Part shown: one piece after another, positions 22,874 to 30,547 of the stretch
How the letters are laid out: every line of letters starts with the position of its first letter
How positions within the stretch are numbered: the first letter of the stretch is position 1
From: Hyphomonadaceae bacterium
GTDB taxonomy: Bacteria > Pseudomonadota > Alphaproteobacteria > Caulobacterales > Hyphomonadaceae
Assembly (NCBI GenBank): GCA_024742355.1
Contig: JANSYM010000014.1
Location: forward strand, 1-51,760
Direction of reading: 5' to 3'
DNA length: 51,760 nucleotides
The notes under the pieces: model-generated
What the model was told of the DNA's origin: nothing
Database searches by the model: none
The model's input: the letters and a program-made list of their open reading frames with translations, nothing else
Position numbers and translations under genes: made by a program

Positions 22874-23266
22874 ATGAATCTGATCTCTGCCTTCAATCAA
22901 AGCCTCGAAGTCGTTGCCGAACGGTGCGAAGACGTGGTGCCGCCGGTCTATGCCGAACTGTTCCAGCGTTACCCGCAATTTGAGGACTTGTTCGTCCTCG
23001 ACACAGATATGGGCGCACGCGGACACATGCTGAACGAAGCGCTGACCATGGCCGAGGGGCTGCTGAATGATGACCCGATCGCGGTAAATTTCGTTTCGGC
23101 AGAACGCATGAACCATGAAGGCTATGGCATTGATGATGACGTGTTCGAAGGGTTCTATATTGTCATGGCCAGCGTGTTCAAGCGCCTGGCCGGTGAGGCC
23201 TGGTCAGACGATATGACCGCGGCCTGGGTCGCGGTGACCAAAACTGCGGCAACTGCAAAACTTTAA
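22874..23266 (+). CDS. single-domain globin-like protein
   Basis: A 130-residue haem-protein candidate. Helices A-C hold PVYAELFQRYPQFEDLF, as in bacterial globins. The segment RMNHEGYGIDDDVFEGFYIV places H81 where the proximal (F8) histidine and its following YGI normally sit, and H51 lies on the distal side. A C-terminal WSDDMTAAWVAVTK helix closes the fold. Oxygen or nitric-oxide handling or sensing is typical of the family; no partner reductase is fused. The start at 22874 (MNLISAF) was preferred to a longer frame. It may head the cluster that includes an ECF sigma factor. Confidence 0.8.
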   Translation: MNLISAFNQSLEVVAERCEDVVPPVYAELFQRYPQFEDLFVLDTDMGARGHMLNEALTMAEGLLNDDPIAVNFVSAERMNHEGYGIDDDVFEGFYIVMASVFKRLAGEAWSDDMTAAWVAVTKTAATAKL

Positions 23267-23347
23267 ACAGTCTGCATCCAAACGCCGGTTCGTTTGCATC
23301 TCTATCTGTAAGCCCGCAAACTGGGCCGTAGATAAGGAAGCAAGATC

Positions 23348-23707
23348 ATGGAAGACGTGTTCATCCCAATTTTTCTGTTCGCCTCGATTGTCGGGGTGAT
23401 CTGGCTGTTCAGCCACTATAATTACAAAAAGCGCCTGACAGCGCATGAAACCCTGCGCCTGGCCGTCGAGAAGGGACAGGAAGTGTCTCCAGAATTGGTC
23501 GAGCGCATGTCCTATCTCAATGATCCGGCAAAGTCCGATCTGCGACGCGGCATCCTCCTGATCGCCTTCGGCCTGGCCTTTATCAGCCTCGGCATGTTGA
23601 TCCCTCATGATGAGCCGGATGCCTTCCGCGGCATGCTGGGCGTTTCCTCCTTCCCGATCATTCTCGGGGCAGCCTATCTCGGCCTGTGGCGGTTCAGCCA
23701 CGACTAG
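23348..23707 (+). CDS. DUF6249-type inner-membrane protein
   Basis: A 119-residue protein with three membrane spans: residues 4-21, about 69-84 and 98-115. Between the first and second lies a soluble helix LTAHETLRLAVEKGQEVSPE, a segment typical of the DUF6249 group. An AAGGAAG ribosome site precedes the ATG. The ECF sigma gene begins 20 bases downstream, and a membrane protein follows that, an arrangement I know from other alphaproteobacteria. A role in holding or sensing for the sigma factor is inference. Confidence 0.8.
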   Translation: MEDVFIPIFLFASIVGVIWLFSHYNYKKRLTAHETLRLAVEKGQEVSPELVERMSYLNDPAKSDLRRGILLIAFGLAFISLGMLIPHDEPDAFRGMLGVSSFPIILGAAYLGLWRFSHD

Positions 23708-23727
23708 TCGCCAGGGCGGAGGGGTAC

Positions 23728-24255
23728 GTGGAGACCACGGATTTAGACCTGGCGCGGGACGCCGCTTCCGGACAGGAGGCGGCGTTTGAAGCCCTGGTCA
23801 GACGCTATCAGGGCAAGGTGCGCGGCCTGACCCGGCGCCTGGCCGCGCGGCCGGTCGAAGCGGATGATCTCGCACAGGCGGCGTTTCTGACCGCCTGGCG
23901 CAAGATCGGCACCTATCGCGGCGGATCGTTCAAGGCCTGGCTGTGCACGATTGCGTATCGCGAATTCCTGCAGGCGCGGCGCAAGCAGAAGCCAGAGGTC
24001 GAGTTTGATGAAGGCGCGCATGTCATCGCATTTGACGTCTCGGCGGCACGCATGGCCGACCACATGGACCTCGACCGGGCGCTGAAGACATTGCCTGAAA
24101 ACCAGCGCATTTGCGTGGTTCTGTGTGTGGCAGCAGGGCTCAGCCACGCCGAAGCGGCCGGGGCGACAGGATTTCCGCTGGGCACGGTAAAGTCGCACGT
24201 CAATCGCGGCGTTGCGGCGCTTCGCAAACAGCTTGCGCCCGGCAATGTGGCGTGA
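23728..24255 (+). CDS. RNA polymerase sigma factor, ECF subfamily
   Basis: A 175-residue extracytoplasmic-function sigma factor. Region 2 runs from EAAFEALVRRYQGKVRGLTR through EADDLAQAAFLTAWRKIGTY (-10 binding). Region 4 ends the protein with SHAEAAGATGFPLGTVKSHV, the helix-turn-helix for the -35. The short acidic linker EVEFDEGAHVIAFD joins them. The start is a GTG at 23728 with GGAGGGG upstream; an earlier GTG at 23686 lies inside the previous gene and is less likely. It directs core polymerase to a small regulon, unknown here. Its likely negative partner is the next gene. Confidence 0.9.
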   Translation: METTDLDLARDAASGQEAAFEALVRRYQGKVRGLTRRLAARPVEADDLAQAAFLTAWRKIGTYRGGSFKAWLCTIAYREFLQARRKQKPEVEFDEGAHVIAFDVSAARMADHMDLDRALKTLPENQRICVVLCVAAGLSHAEAAGATGFPLGTVKSHVNRGVAALRKQLAPGNVA

Positions 24256-24268
24256 TGGAGTAGAGAAG

Positions 24269-24613
24269 ATGGAACACGAAGAGCGATATGAAGACCTGAC
24301 GGCGCTGTTCGAAGCGCAGGATGACGCCTTGCAAAGCGACGCGTTCGTCGAGCGTGTCATGACGCCGGTCAAGAAGAGATCGCGCTGGCGCACGCCGCTC
24401 CTGTTTGGGGCTGGCGGCATCGGTATTGGCGCCGCCCTGTCTCAGATTGGCGGCGTCTGGGACCTGGTAAAATCGCGCGCGCCAGAATTGGACGTGACGT
24501 TTGAGGCGGCCCCTGCGGCTCAAATTAATCTCGAGATGCAGTCGATCTGGCTCGTCGCCACGGTCGTGATCGTCGTGGCTTGCGCCGCCATTGTTGCGAC
24601 CGAGCGCGCCTGA
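24269..24613 (+). CDS. small membrane protein after the sigma factor, possible anti-sigma
   Basis: A 114-residue protein beginning MEHEERYEDLTALFEAQDDA, a charged cytoplasmic helix of about 45 residues, then a membrane span (PLLFGAGGIGIGAALSQI) and a second span at the C-terminus (SIWLVATVVIVVACAAIVA). The layout matches short membrane anti-sigma factors, but no zinc-binding HxxxCxxC motif is present. It starts 13 bases after the sigma stop. The function is inferred from position only. Confidence 0.72.
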   Translation: MEHEERYEDLTALFEAQDDALQSDAFVERVMTPVKKRSRWRTPLLFGAGGIGIGAALSQIGGVWDLVKSRAPELDVTFEAAPAAQINLEMQSIWLVATVVIVVACAAIVATERA

Positions 24614-24619
24614 TCCAGC

Positions 24620-25516
24620 TTAAACTGCGCGCCACCTGGCGCAGATGGAGGTCGGCAACAGCCGATCATCATTGGCGTGCGGAATGGCCATTTCGCCCAT
24701 TTCCATATGGCCGCCCAAGCCGGTGAGCTGGCTGCCGAGCGCCTGTGCCAGCGCGATGTGCGAGAGGCGTACGGCATAGGCTGTCAAAATAATGAAGAGC
24801 GGATCGGGCGAGAGCAACGCTCGGACGTTTTCGAGCAGGCCCGGAAGGTCTTCCTCGAACCGCCAGGTCTCATTCTTGGTGCCGCGCCCGAATTTTGGTG
24901 GGTCGAGAACGATGGCGTCATAAGTATTGCCGCGGCGGATTTCGCGGGCTGTGAACTTCATCGCATCATCAGCGATCCAGCGGATCGGCGCGGTTTCAAG
25001 ACCGCTCATCACCGCATAGTCCTTGCCGTAGCCGTTTGATTTCGGGCTGGCGTCCAGATGTGTCACCTCAGCGCCGGCCTGCGCAGCGGCAAGGCTCATC
25101 ATGCCAGTATAGCCGAACAAGTTGAGCAGGCGGATCTTGCGCCCGGATGCCCGGATTTGGTCCTGCGCGAACGCCCACTGGACGCTATGCTCCTGAAACA
25201 GGCCGAGATGCCGAAATGGTGTCCGCCGGGCGTTCAGATGCAGGCCGCGCCACTCCATCGGCCAGGCCTCGGCGGCGGCCGGATTGATCAGGCGCCAATT
25301 GCCACGATCATCATCGCCAGCCTTGGCATCGAAACGGGCGTCCGCGTCCCAGCGTTCGACCGGGGTGGTCGGTGTCCAGAAGGCTTGCGGGTCGGGCCGG
25401 ATGACCGTCTGTTCGCCAAACCGTTCGAGCTTATGGCCATCGCCGCTATCGAGCAGGGCGTATTGGTCTGGATCCCACTGGTCGGCGAGGAAAAGGGTGG
25501 AGGACGTGTTCATCAT
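24620..25516 (-). CDS. SAM-dependent methyltransferase, RlmI/RlmK-like
   Basis: A 298-residue class I methyltransferase. The SAM-binding motif I reads LLNLFGYTGMMSLAAAQAGA, followed by VTHLDASPKSNGYG and the catalytic YDAIVLDPPKFGRG, whose DPPKF is characteristic of the RlmI/YccW group acting on rRNA cytosine or guanine. The PUA-like N-terminal domain of RlmI is not obvious; instead there is a beta-rich start (FLADQWDPDQYALLDSGDGH). The ATG overlaps the stop of the upstream TrmH-like gene (ATGA), so the two are translationally coupled. The exact substrate is unresolved. Confidence 0.87.
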   Translation of the reverse strand: MMNTSSTLFLADQWDPDQYALLDSGDGHKLERFGEQTVIRPDPQAFWTPTTPVERWDADARFDAKAGDDDRGNWRLINPAAAEAWPMEWRGLHLNARRTPFRHLGLFQEHSVQWAFAQDQIRASGRKIRLLNLFGYTGMMSLAAAQAGAEVTHLDASPKSNGYGKDYAVMSGLETAPIRWIADDAMKFTAREIRRGNTYDAIVLDPPKFGRGTKNETWRFEEDLPGLLENVRALLSPDPLFIILTAYAVRLSHIALAQALGSQLTGLGGHMEMGEMAIPHANDDRLLPTSICARWRAV

Positions 25517-26325
25517 GCAAACCCCCTCTGGCGCCAGCCTTCATAGAGCATGATTGCGGTCGCCTGGGCCAGGTTGAGGCTATCGGCGCCGCCGCGCATC
25601 GGGATCAGGCAAAGCGTATCGCATTGGGCTTCGATATGAGGCGGCAGGCCGGCCTGTTCATTACCCATCAGGATCAGGCTGGGTTGGACGAAATCCACGC
25701 CGTCATGTCGGCTGTCGCCATTGACGCTGGCAGCAACCATTGAGAGCCCGGCATCCTGTCGCCAGGTGTTGAACTCGGAAAAGCCTGCGCGGGCCAGACG
25801 CACGTCGAACAGCGATCCCATCGAGGCGCGCACGGCTTCCACACTGTACGGATCGCAGCATTGCTCGATCAGGATCACACCCGCTGCACCGGCACAGTCG
25901 GCCGTGCGCAGGATGGTGCCGAGATTGCCCGGGTCGCGGCATTCATAGAGACCGATCCATAGGCCTGGATGCGCAGCGTCGAGATCGACAAGTGTGAGAT
26001 CGCGTTGCCGAATGGCTGCAATCACGGCTTGCGGATTGTCCTTTCGAGCAATCGATCCAGCCAGCCGATCCGGCACCTGAAGCACCCGGGCGCCGCGTTG
26101 CTGGGCACGCGCACAGAGCGCCCGGACATAGTCGCGTTCGGCCCCGGAATTGGAGATGACAAGGGTTTCGACCTCCCAGTCCTGGGCCATGGCCTGTTCG
26201 ATCAGACGCGCGCCTTCAGCCAGGAAAAGCCCTGTTTCATTACGGTTTTTCTTGCGCTCTAGCCCCCGCAACCGCTTGATCTGCGGATTGCTGGCTGAGG
26301 TGATTTGATCGAAAGATGTCATCAT
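25513..26325 (-). CDS. TrmH/SpoU-family RNA methyltransferase
   Basis: A 270-residue SPOUT methyltransferase, which typically adds a 2'-O-methyl to tRNA or rRNA. The N-terminal substrate domain holds NPQIKRLRGLERKKNR. The knotted domain shows the three motifs: GLYECRDPGNLGTILRTADC, LILMGNEQAGLP and LIPMRGGADSLNLAQATAIM. Two adjacent ATGs (26325 and 26322) are possible; an AGGGCGGA site favours the first. It forms a stop-start overlap with the RlmI-like gene, so two RNA-modifying enzymes share one transcript. Confidence 0.9.
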   Translation of the reverse strand: MMTSFDQITSASNPQIKRLRGLERKKNRNETGLFLAEGARLIEQAMAQDWEVETLVISNSGAERDYVRALCARAQQRGARVLQVPDRLAGSIARKDNPQAVIAAIRQRDLTLVDLDAAHPGLWIGLYECRDPGNLGTILRTADCAGAAGVILIEQCCDPYSVEAVRASMGSLFDVRLARAGFSEFNTWRQDAGLSMVAASVNGDSRHDGVDFVQPSLILMGNEQAGLPPHIEAQCDTLCLIPMRGGADSLNLAQATAIMLYEGWRQRGFA

Positions 26326-26412
26326 ATCCGCCCTGTAACACGCACTTGCCTGATTCCAAGGTATAAGGCAGACCTGAAGCTGTAATGCAGTGCAAGTCAG
26401 GGGAGAGACTGC

Positions 26413-27882
26413 ATGAGTGCCTACGATACCATGATTGCTGGCTTGAGCGGCGCGGGCCTCGCGCTGCTGGGCATCATCACGGTGCATGGCACGTCGGAAT
26501 ACCATCTCAATGCTGAGCAGATGTACGGCGCCTTGCAGGGATCTGCAGAAACCGCATTGGAAGAAGCCGGGCAAAGCTGGGCGACGCTGGAACTCAACGG
26601 ACAACGCGCAATCTTGAGCGGCGCGCCGCCAAGTGTCGAGGCCGCCGAAGCAGCGCGGGTCGCGGTGCTGGAATCATCCGGCAAGGGCGGGATCCTGCAA
26701 GGCGGGATCTGGAGCGTCGAAACCCAGTTTGACGAAATTCGCAGCATGCCGACGGTCTCGCCTTATATCTGGCGCGCCATCAAGAGCCCGGACGGGGCGA
26801 TGATCCTGGTCGGCTCAGCGCCGGATGCAGAGGCGAAGGACGCGCTGGCCGCCTATGCCGCCAATCTATCCGGACAAGCCGCAGACGATCGCGTCCAGCT
26901 TGCCCTTGGCGTCCCTGAAGGAGATTGGGCAGCGACGGCGAGGTTCGGCATGGACCAGCTCGCCTTGCTGGACAGCGGCGAAGCACGCCTGACGGATTAT
27001 GAGTTGCGCTTGAGCGGTATCGCCATGCAGGACACGGCGCGCATTCAGGCCACCGCATCGGTGGCAAACCTGAGCGATCCGTGGCGCGGCGTCCCGGATA
27101 TTGATGGTCCCAGCCTTTGGAAAGCCGAACATGTCGATGGCACGTTGGTCCTGTCCGGCAGCTGCGAAACGCTCGAAGAGCGTGCGGAAATAGCCGAGAT
27201 TGCAGCGACTTATTTTGACGGCCCGGTCGTCGATCAGATGACGGTTTCGTCCTCGGAATATGAGCAATGGATACAGGGCGTGCGCCTCGGTCTGCCGCAT
27301 TTCAGCCAGTTTGAGAGCGGCGAGATGGAGTTCCAGCCAGAGGGGCAGGGTTTCAAATTCGAGGGTGAAGCCACCAGTTCGACTCTGCAATTCCTGCGCG
27401 AGGACATGGCGGAACTGGAAGGCGATTATGCCGTCGCAATCGCCGCTGAGACCGTCACCATCGCACTTGATGAAATCTCCGAAGTCGAGCTCAGCGAAGA
27501 CCCGCTGGAAGCCTGCCAGACCTCGTTCGACCTGATCATGGACGCCAATGCGGTCGTGTTCAATCGCGGCAGTGCCGAGATTTCGCGCGAGAGCGGTGTC
27601 ACGCTCGACAAGATCATGGCTGTCTCGGCTTTCTGTGCGGACACTCTGCAATTCGAAGTCGGCGGACATACAGATAATTCCGGCGACCGAACGGCCAATG
27701 TCACGCTCAGCGAGGCGCGAGCGCAGGCTGTCGCAAACTATATGGCAGCGACAGGATTTGATACCGCGCGCCTTATCGTCCAAGGTTACGGACCCGATCA
27801 ACCGAAACTCGACAATGCCACGCCAGAAGGGCGCGCGGCGAACAGAAGAATCGAGTTCAAAGTTCAGGAGTGGAACGAGTAG
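26413..27882 (+). CDS. OmpA-family envelope protein
   Basis: A 489-residue envelope protein. Residues 7-25 are a hydrophobic anchor (MIAGLSGAGLALLGIITV). The middle is made of several BON-like or ArfA-like repeats (WATLELNGQRAILSGAPPSV; EHVDGTLVLSGSCETLEERA). The OmpA C-terminal domain begins near residue 370 with VVFNRGSAEISRES and continues through FEVGGHTDNSG and GPDQPKLDNATPEGRAANRR, residues that grip peptidoglycan diaminopimelate. The ribosome site GGGAGAG is good. The stop abuts the ATG of the next gene (TAG-ATG), so the two are translated from one message. Confidence 0.9.
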   Translation: MSAYDTMIAGLSGAGLALLGIITVHGTSEYHLNAEQMYGALQGSAETALEEAGQSWATLELNGQRAILSGAPPSVEAAEAARVAVLESSGKGGILQGGIWSVETQFDEIRSMPTVSPYIWRAIKSPDGAMILVGSAPDAEAKDALAAYAANLSGQAADDRVQLALGVPEGDWAATARFGMDQLALLDSGEARLTDYELRLSGIAMQDTARIQATASVANLSDPWRGVPDIDGPSLWKAEHVDGTLVLSGSCETLEERAEIAEIAATYFDGPVVDQMTVSSSEYEQWIQGVRLGLPHFSQFESGEMEFQPEGQGFKFEGEATSSTLQFLREDMAELEGDYAVAIAAETVTIALDEISEVELSEDPLEACQTSFDLIMDANAVVFNRGSAEISRESGVTLDKIMAVSAFCADTLQFEVGGHTDNSGDRTANVTLSEARAQAVANYMAATGFDTARLIVQGYGPDQPKLDNATPEGRAANRRIEFKVQEWNE

Positions 27883-29085
27883 ATGCAGTGGCTAATTGCA
27901 AACATGTGGATGGCACTGGCGGCTGCGACCGTCCTGGGCCTGTTCTTCGGGTTTTCATTTCGCGGCCTCCTGGTCGGGTCCCGCGTCCGCCGGGCACAAG
28001 TTGAACGCGAGATTGCGCGCACGGAGCTGACGCAGACCAAGGCGGAGGTTGAAGCCCTCTACGCCGCGCAGCGCAAACGCAAGGAAGACAATGCCCAGGC
28101 TGTCGGCGGCGATGATGGCTTGCAAGCAGAACTGGAAGATCGCGAGACACGCATCTCGGCGCTTGGCGACGAGCTGGCCGCTGCCCGATCCGAACTGGAG
28201 CAGCTGAAAACCGAGAATGGCAATGGCGACGGCAATCTTGTCGAAACCGCTGGTGCCGCTGTCGCCGGGGCGGTCGCGGGCGTGGTGCTCTCCGACACGG
28301 ATCAGGAAGAGCTGACGCAGCTGCGCGATCGCAATACCTGGCTCGAGGAACGCGTCAGTGCCCTCGAAGCCGATATGGCGGCGCCCGTCGCTGCCGCAGC
28401 GCCTGAAGCGGGCAACGCGGTGCGCGAGAAACTGCAATGGCAGACCGGATATCTGCGCCAACGTGTCGACGCGCTTGAAGCGAGCATGATCGCCGCGCGG
28501 GCGAACGGGGCGAGCGTCGTGGCGGCGCCGGTCGAGGCTGAACCTGAAGAGACGAGCGCGGCCCCCGAGTCCGATGAAGAAATGGCGCGCCTGCGCTGGC
28601 GCAATCGCTATCTGGAAGGGCGTCTCGCTTATTTTGAAGCTGGGGAAGCCGAAGCGGCTGAAGCGGCTGAAGCAGTTGAAAACGATCCTGCACCGGAGCC
28701 AGAGGTCGAATCGCCGACCGAGGCAGCCGCCGTAGTTGAGCCGGAAGCTGCCGCTGAGCCAGAGCCGGAACCCGCGCCCGCCGAAGCGCCCGCGGAAGAG
28801 GCCGCCGATGAGGTGCATCCGTCCGAAGCCATGCTGGCCGAGCTGGAAGGCGTGCAGCCCGAACAGGTCGAGAGGCCAGATGATGGCGGCGACGACCTGA
28901 CGGCGATTACCGGGATCGGCCCGCGAATCGGCGAAGTGCTCAACGAGCTTGGGATCTTCAAATATGCTCAAATCGCGTCCTGGACGCCGGAGAATGAGAC
29001 CTGGATCGAGAATCACCTCTCGTTCAAAGGCCGTGTCAGCCGCGAGAACTGGGTCGAACAGGCCAAGGGTTTGATGGCTGAATGA
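27883..29085 (+). CDS. membrane-anchored coiled-coil protein with helix-hairpin-helix C-terminus
   Basis: A 400-residue protein. One N-terminal span (WMALAAATVLGLFFGFSFRG) is followed by long coiled coils (EVEALYAAQRKRKEDNAQAV; LRDRNTWLEERVSALEADMA), then an Ala/Pro/Glu-rich tract (PEPEPAPAEAPAEEAADEV) that looks extended. The last 60 residues, DDLTAITGIGPRIGEVLNEL with IFKYAQIASWTPE, form a helix-hairpin-helix module of the type annotated as FEN1-like or NADH dehydrogenase-associated. It starts directly at the OmpA-family stop. An envelope scaffold spanning from membrane to cytoplasm is inferred; DNA binding by the HhH is possible but unproven. Confidence 0.85.
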   Translation: MQWLIANMWMALAAATVLGLFFGFSFRGLLVGSRVRRAQVEREIARTELTQTKAEVEALYAAQRKRKEDNAQAVGGDDGLQAELEDRETRISALGDELAAARSELEQLKTENGNGDGNLVETAGAAVAGAVAGVVLSDTDQEELTQLRDRNTWLEERVSALEADMAAPVAAAAPEAGNAVREKLQWQTGYLRQRVDALEASMIAARANGASVVAAPVEAEPEETSAAPESDEEMARLRWRNRYLEGRLAYFEAGEAEAAEAAEAVENDPAPEPEVESPTEAAAVVEPEAAAEPEPEPAPAEAPAEEAADEVHPSEAMLAELEGVQPEQVERPDDGGDDLTAITGIGPRIGEVLNELGIFKYAQIASWTPENETWIENHLSFKGRVSRENWVEQAKGLMAE

Positions 29086-29211
29086 CGCGCTGCTGTGCGC
29101 TTCATGGAGCATTCAGGTGACGCGTGCGAAATTCTATGCGAGCATTCGCTTAACCATGGTTGTGGCTGGGTGAGATCAGCGCAATTTTGCTGGGAAAAGG
29201 GAGACTGGTGA

Positions 29212-30126
29212 ATGGATAAACCACTGATTACAGAAGAAATGATCGAAACTGGCGATCGCATCAATGCGCCGCGTGATTTTCTCGACAAAGCCCCGCGCAT
29301 TCGCATGTCGCGTCGCGGGATCATCAAGGGACTGGCCTGTGGGACGATCGTGCCGATTGTGACCGGTTGTTCGACCAATCCGGTGACCGGCGAGCAGCAA
29401 TTGATCCTGCCCGGTTTTGACAATGCATCGCTCGCGGCGATGTCGACGACTGCCTGGTCCGAGATGAAGAAACAAACGCCGCAAACCGGTGACAGTCGTT
29501 TGCGCAACCGCGTCCTGACAACCTGGGACCGTACCGCGAAAGGGCGGTCCGCGGCGCTCAAGGACAAGTACAACCAGGACGTCGCCTATGTGCCGAATGA
29601 GTGGGAAGTCGCCGTCTTTGATACGGACGACATCAACGCATTCGTGATGCCGGGCCAGCAGGTTGGCGTCTATCGCGGCATTACCGAACTGACCGAGAAT
29701 GATGACCAGTTGGCCTCCATCCTCGGCCACGAGGCAGGCCATATTGATGGCCGCCACTCGGCCGCGCGTGCATCTGCACAGGTCACGGCTCAAGTGGCCA
29801 TGGTCGCAGGTCAGGTTGCGATCGCGCAGTCGGATGAGCTCAGTCAGTATGGCGGCGCGTTGGCCGCCCTGGGCGGCGCCGCAATTCAGTTTGGCGTTCT
29901 GCTGCCTTATAGCCGCAATCATGAATTGCAGGCCGACAAGCTCGGCGTCGATTACATGCACAAGGCGGGCTATGACGTTACTCAGGCGCCGCGCTTGTGG
30001 GAACTGATGGACAAGAAGAGCGCGGGCAATCGCCCACCGGAATTCATGTCGACCCACCCGGATCCGGGCCGGCGTCGCAATGAGCTGATCAATTATATCA
30101 ACGCCAATGGCTACGCCTTCATCTAA
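29212..30126 (+). CDS. M48-family metalloprotease, lipoprotein-type
   Basis: A 304-residue zinc protease. The motif HEAGH is at residues 173-177 within ILGHEAGHIDGRHSAA, and the third zinc ligand lies in NHELQADKLGVDYMHKAG. A lipobox (IVTGC, Cys53) follows a hydrophobic segment that starts after an unusually long, polar 32-residue N-terminus. GGGAGA precedes the ATG at 29212, while the inner ATG at 29305 lacks one, so I kept the long form. Such proteases (BepA/YggG relatives) degrade or fold outer-membrane proteins. Confidence 0.9.
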   Translation: MDKPLITEEMIETGDRINAPRDFLDKAPRIRMSRRGIIKGLACGTIVPIVTGCSTNPVTGEQQLILPGFDNASLAAMSTTAWSEMKKQTPQTGDSRLRNRVLTTWDRTAKGRSAALKDKYNQDVAYVPNEWEVAVFDTDDINAFVMPGQQVGVYRGITELTENDDQLASILGHEAGHIDGRHSAARASAQVTAQVAMVAGQVAIAQSDELSQYGGALAALGGAAIQFGVLLPYSRNHELQADKLGVDYMHKAGYDVTQAPRLWELMDKKSAGNRPPEFMSTHPDPGRRRNELINYINANGYAFI

Positions 30127-30148
30127 GGCCAGCGATGGCAGGCAAAAC

Positions 30149-30180
30149 AAAACCCGCGGTTGTCATGGCCGCGGGTTTTT
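30149..30180 (+). terminator. Rho-independent terminator, probably bidirectional
   Basis: AAAACCCGCGG pairs with CCGCGGGTTTT around nine bases, ending in TTTTT. It lies between convergent genes: 23 bases after the M48 protease stop and 14 before the end of the minus-strand lipoprotein gene. Confidence 0.88.
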
Positions 30181-30193
30181 CATTTAAACAAGC

Positions 30194-30547
30194 CTATAAA
30201 GCGCGACAGCGCACGCCGGTGAGTTCCGTTTTTTCACCAGTGTCGACGCGTTCGGCATAACAAGCCTCGCCGATCATCAACAGGTTGAACTGCGTCGGAG
30301 CTGCCGGGCTGCGGGTCTCGTGCTCGCCGAGCGGCGGTGGCAGAACCGACACTTGCGACTGTCCAGTCGGATCGCCCGCGCCGAGCGTGACCATGCCGAC
30401 CCCCATGGCATCGGCGAGGTGCGCTTTCACTGCGGCCATGGTTTCTTCGGACGCGTCGACCAACACGGCCGGAACCGTCGGTGTGTTATGTTGGCAGGCG
30501 CCCAAGAACAGAGCGCTGAGGCCTGAGGCGAGGACTCGATGGATCAT
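30194..30547 (-). CDS. small lipoprotein
   Basis: A 117-residue exported protein: signal MIHRVLASGLSALFLGAC with lipobox LGAC at Cys18. The mature domain is compact, with cysteines at EACYAERV and GVRCRAL that may pair. No family is recognised. The ATG overlaps the stop of the upstream S41 protease gene (ATGA), so it is translated with it, and it may be an accessory or inhibitor of that protease (inference). Confidence 0.8.
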   Translation of the reverse strand: MIHRVLASGLSALFLGACQHNTPTVPAVLVDASEETMAAVKAHLADAMGVGMVTLGAGDPTGQSQVSVLPPPLGEHETRSPAAPTQFNLLMIGEACYAERVDTGEKTELTGVRCRAL

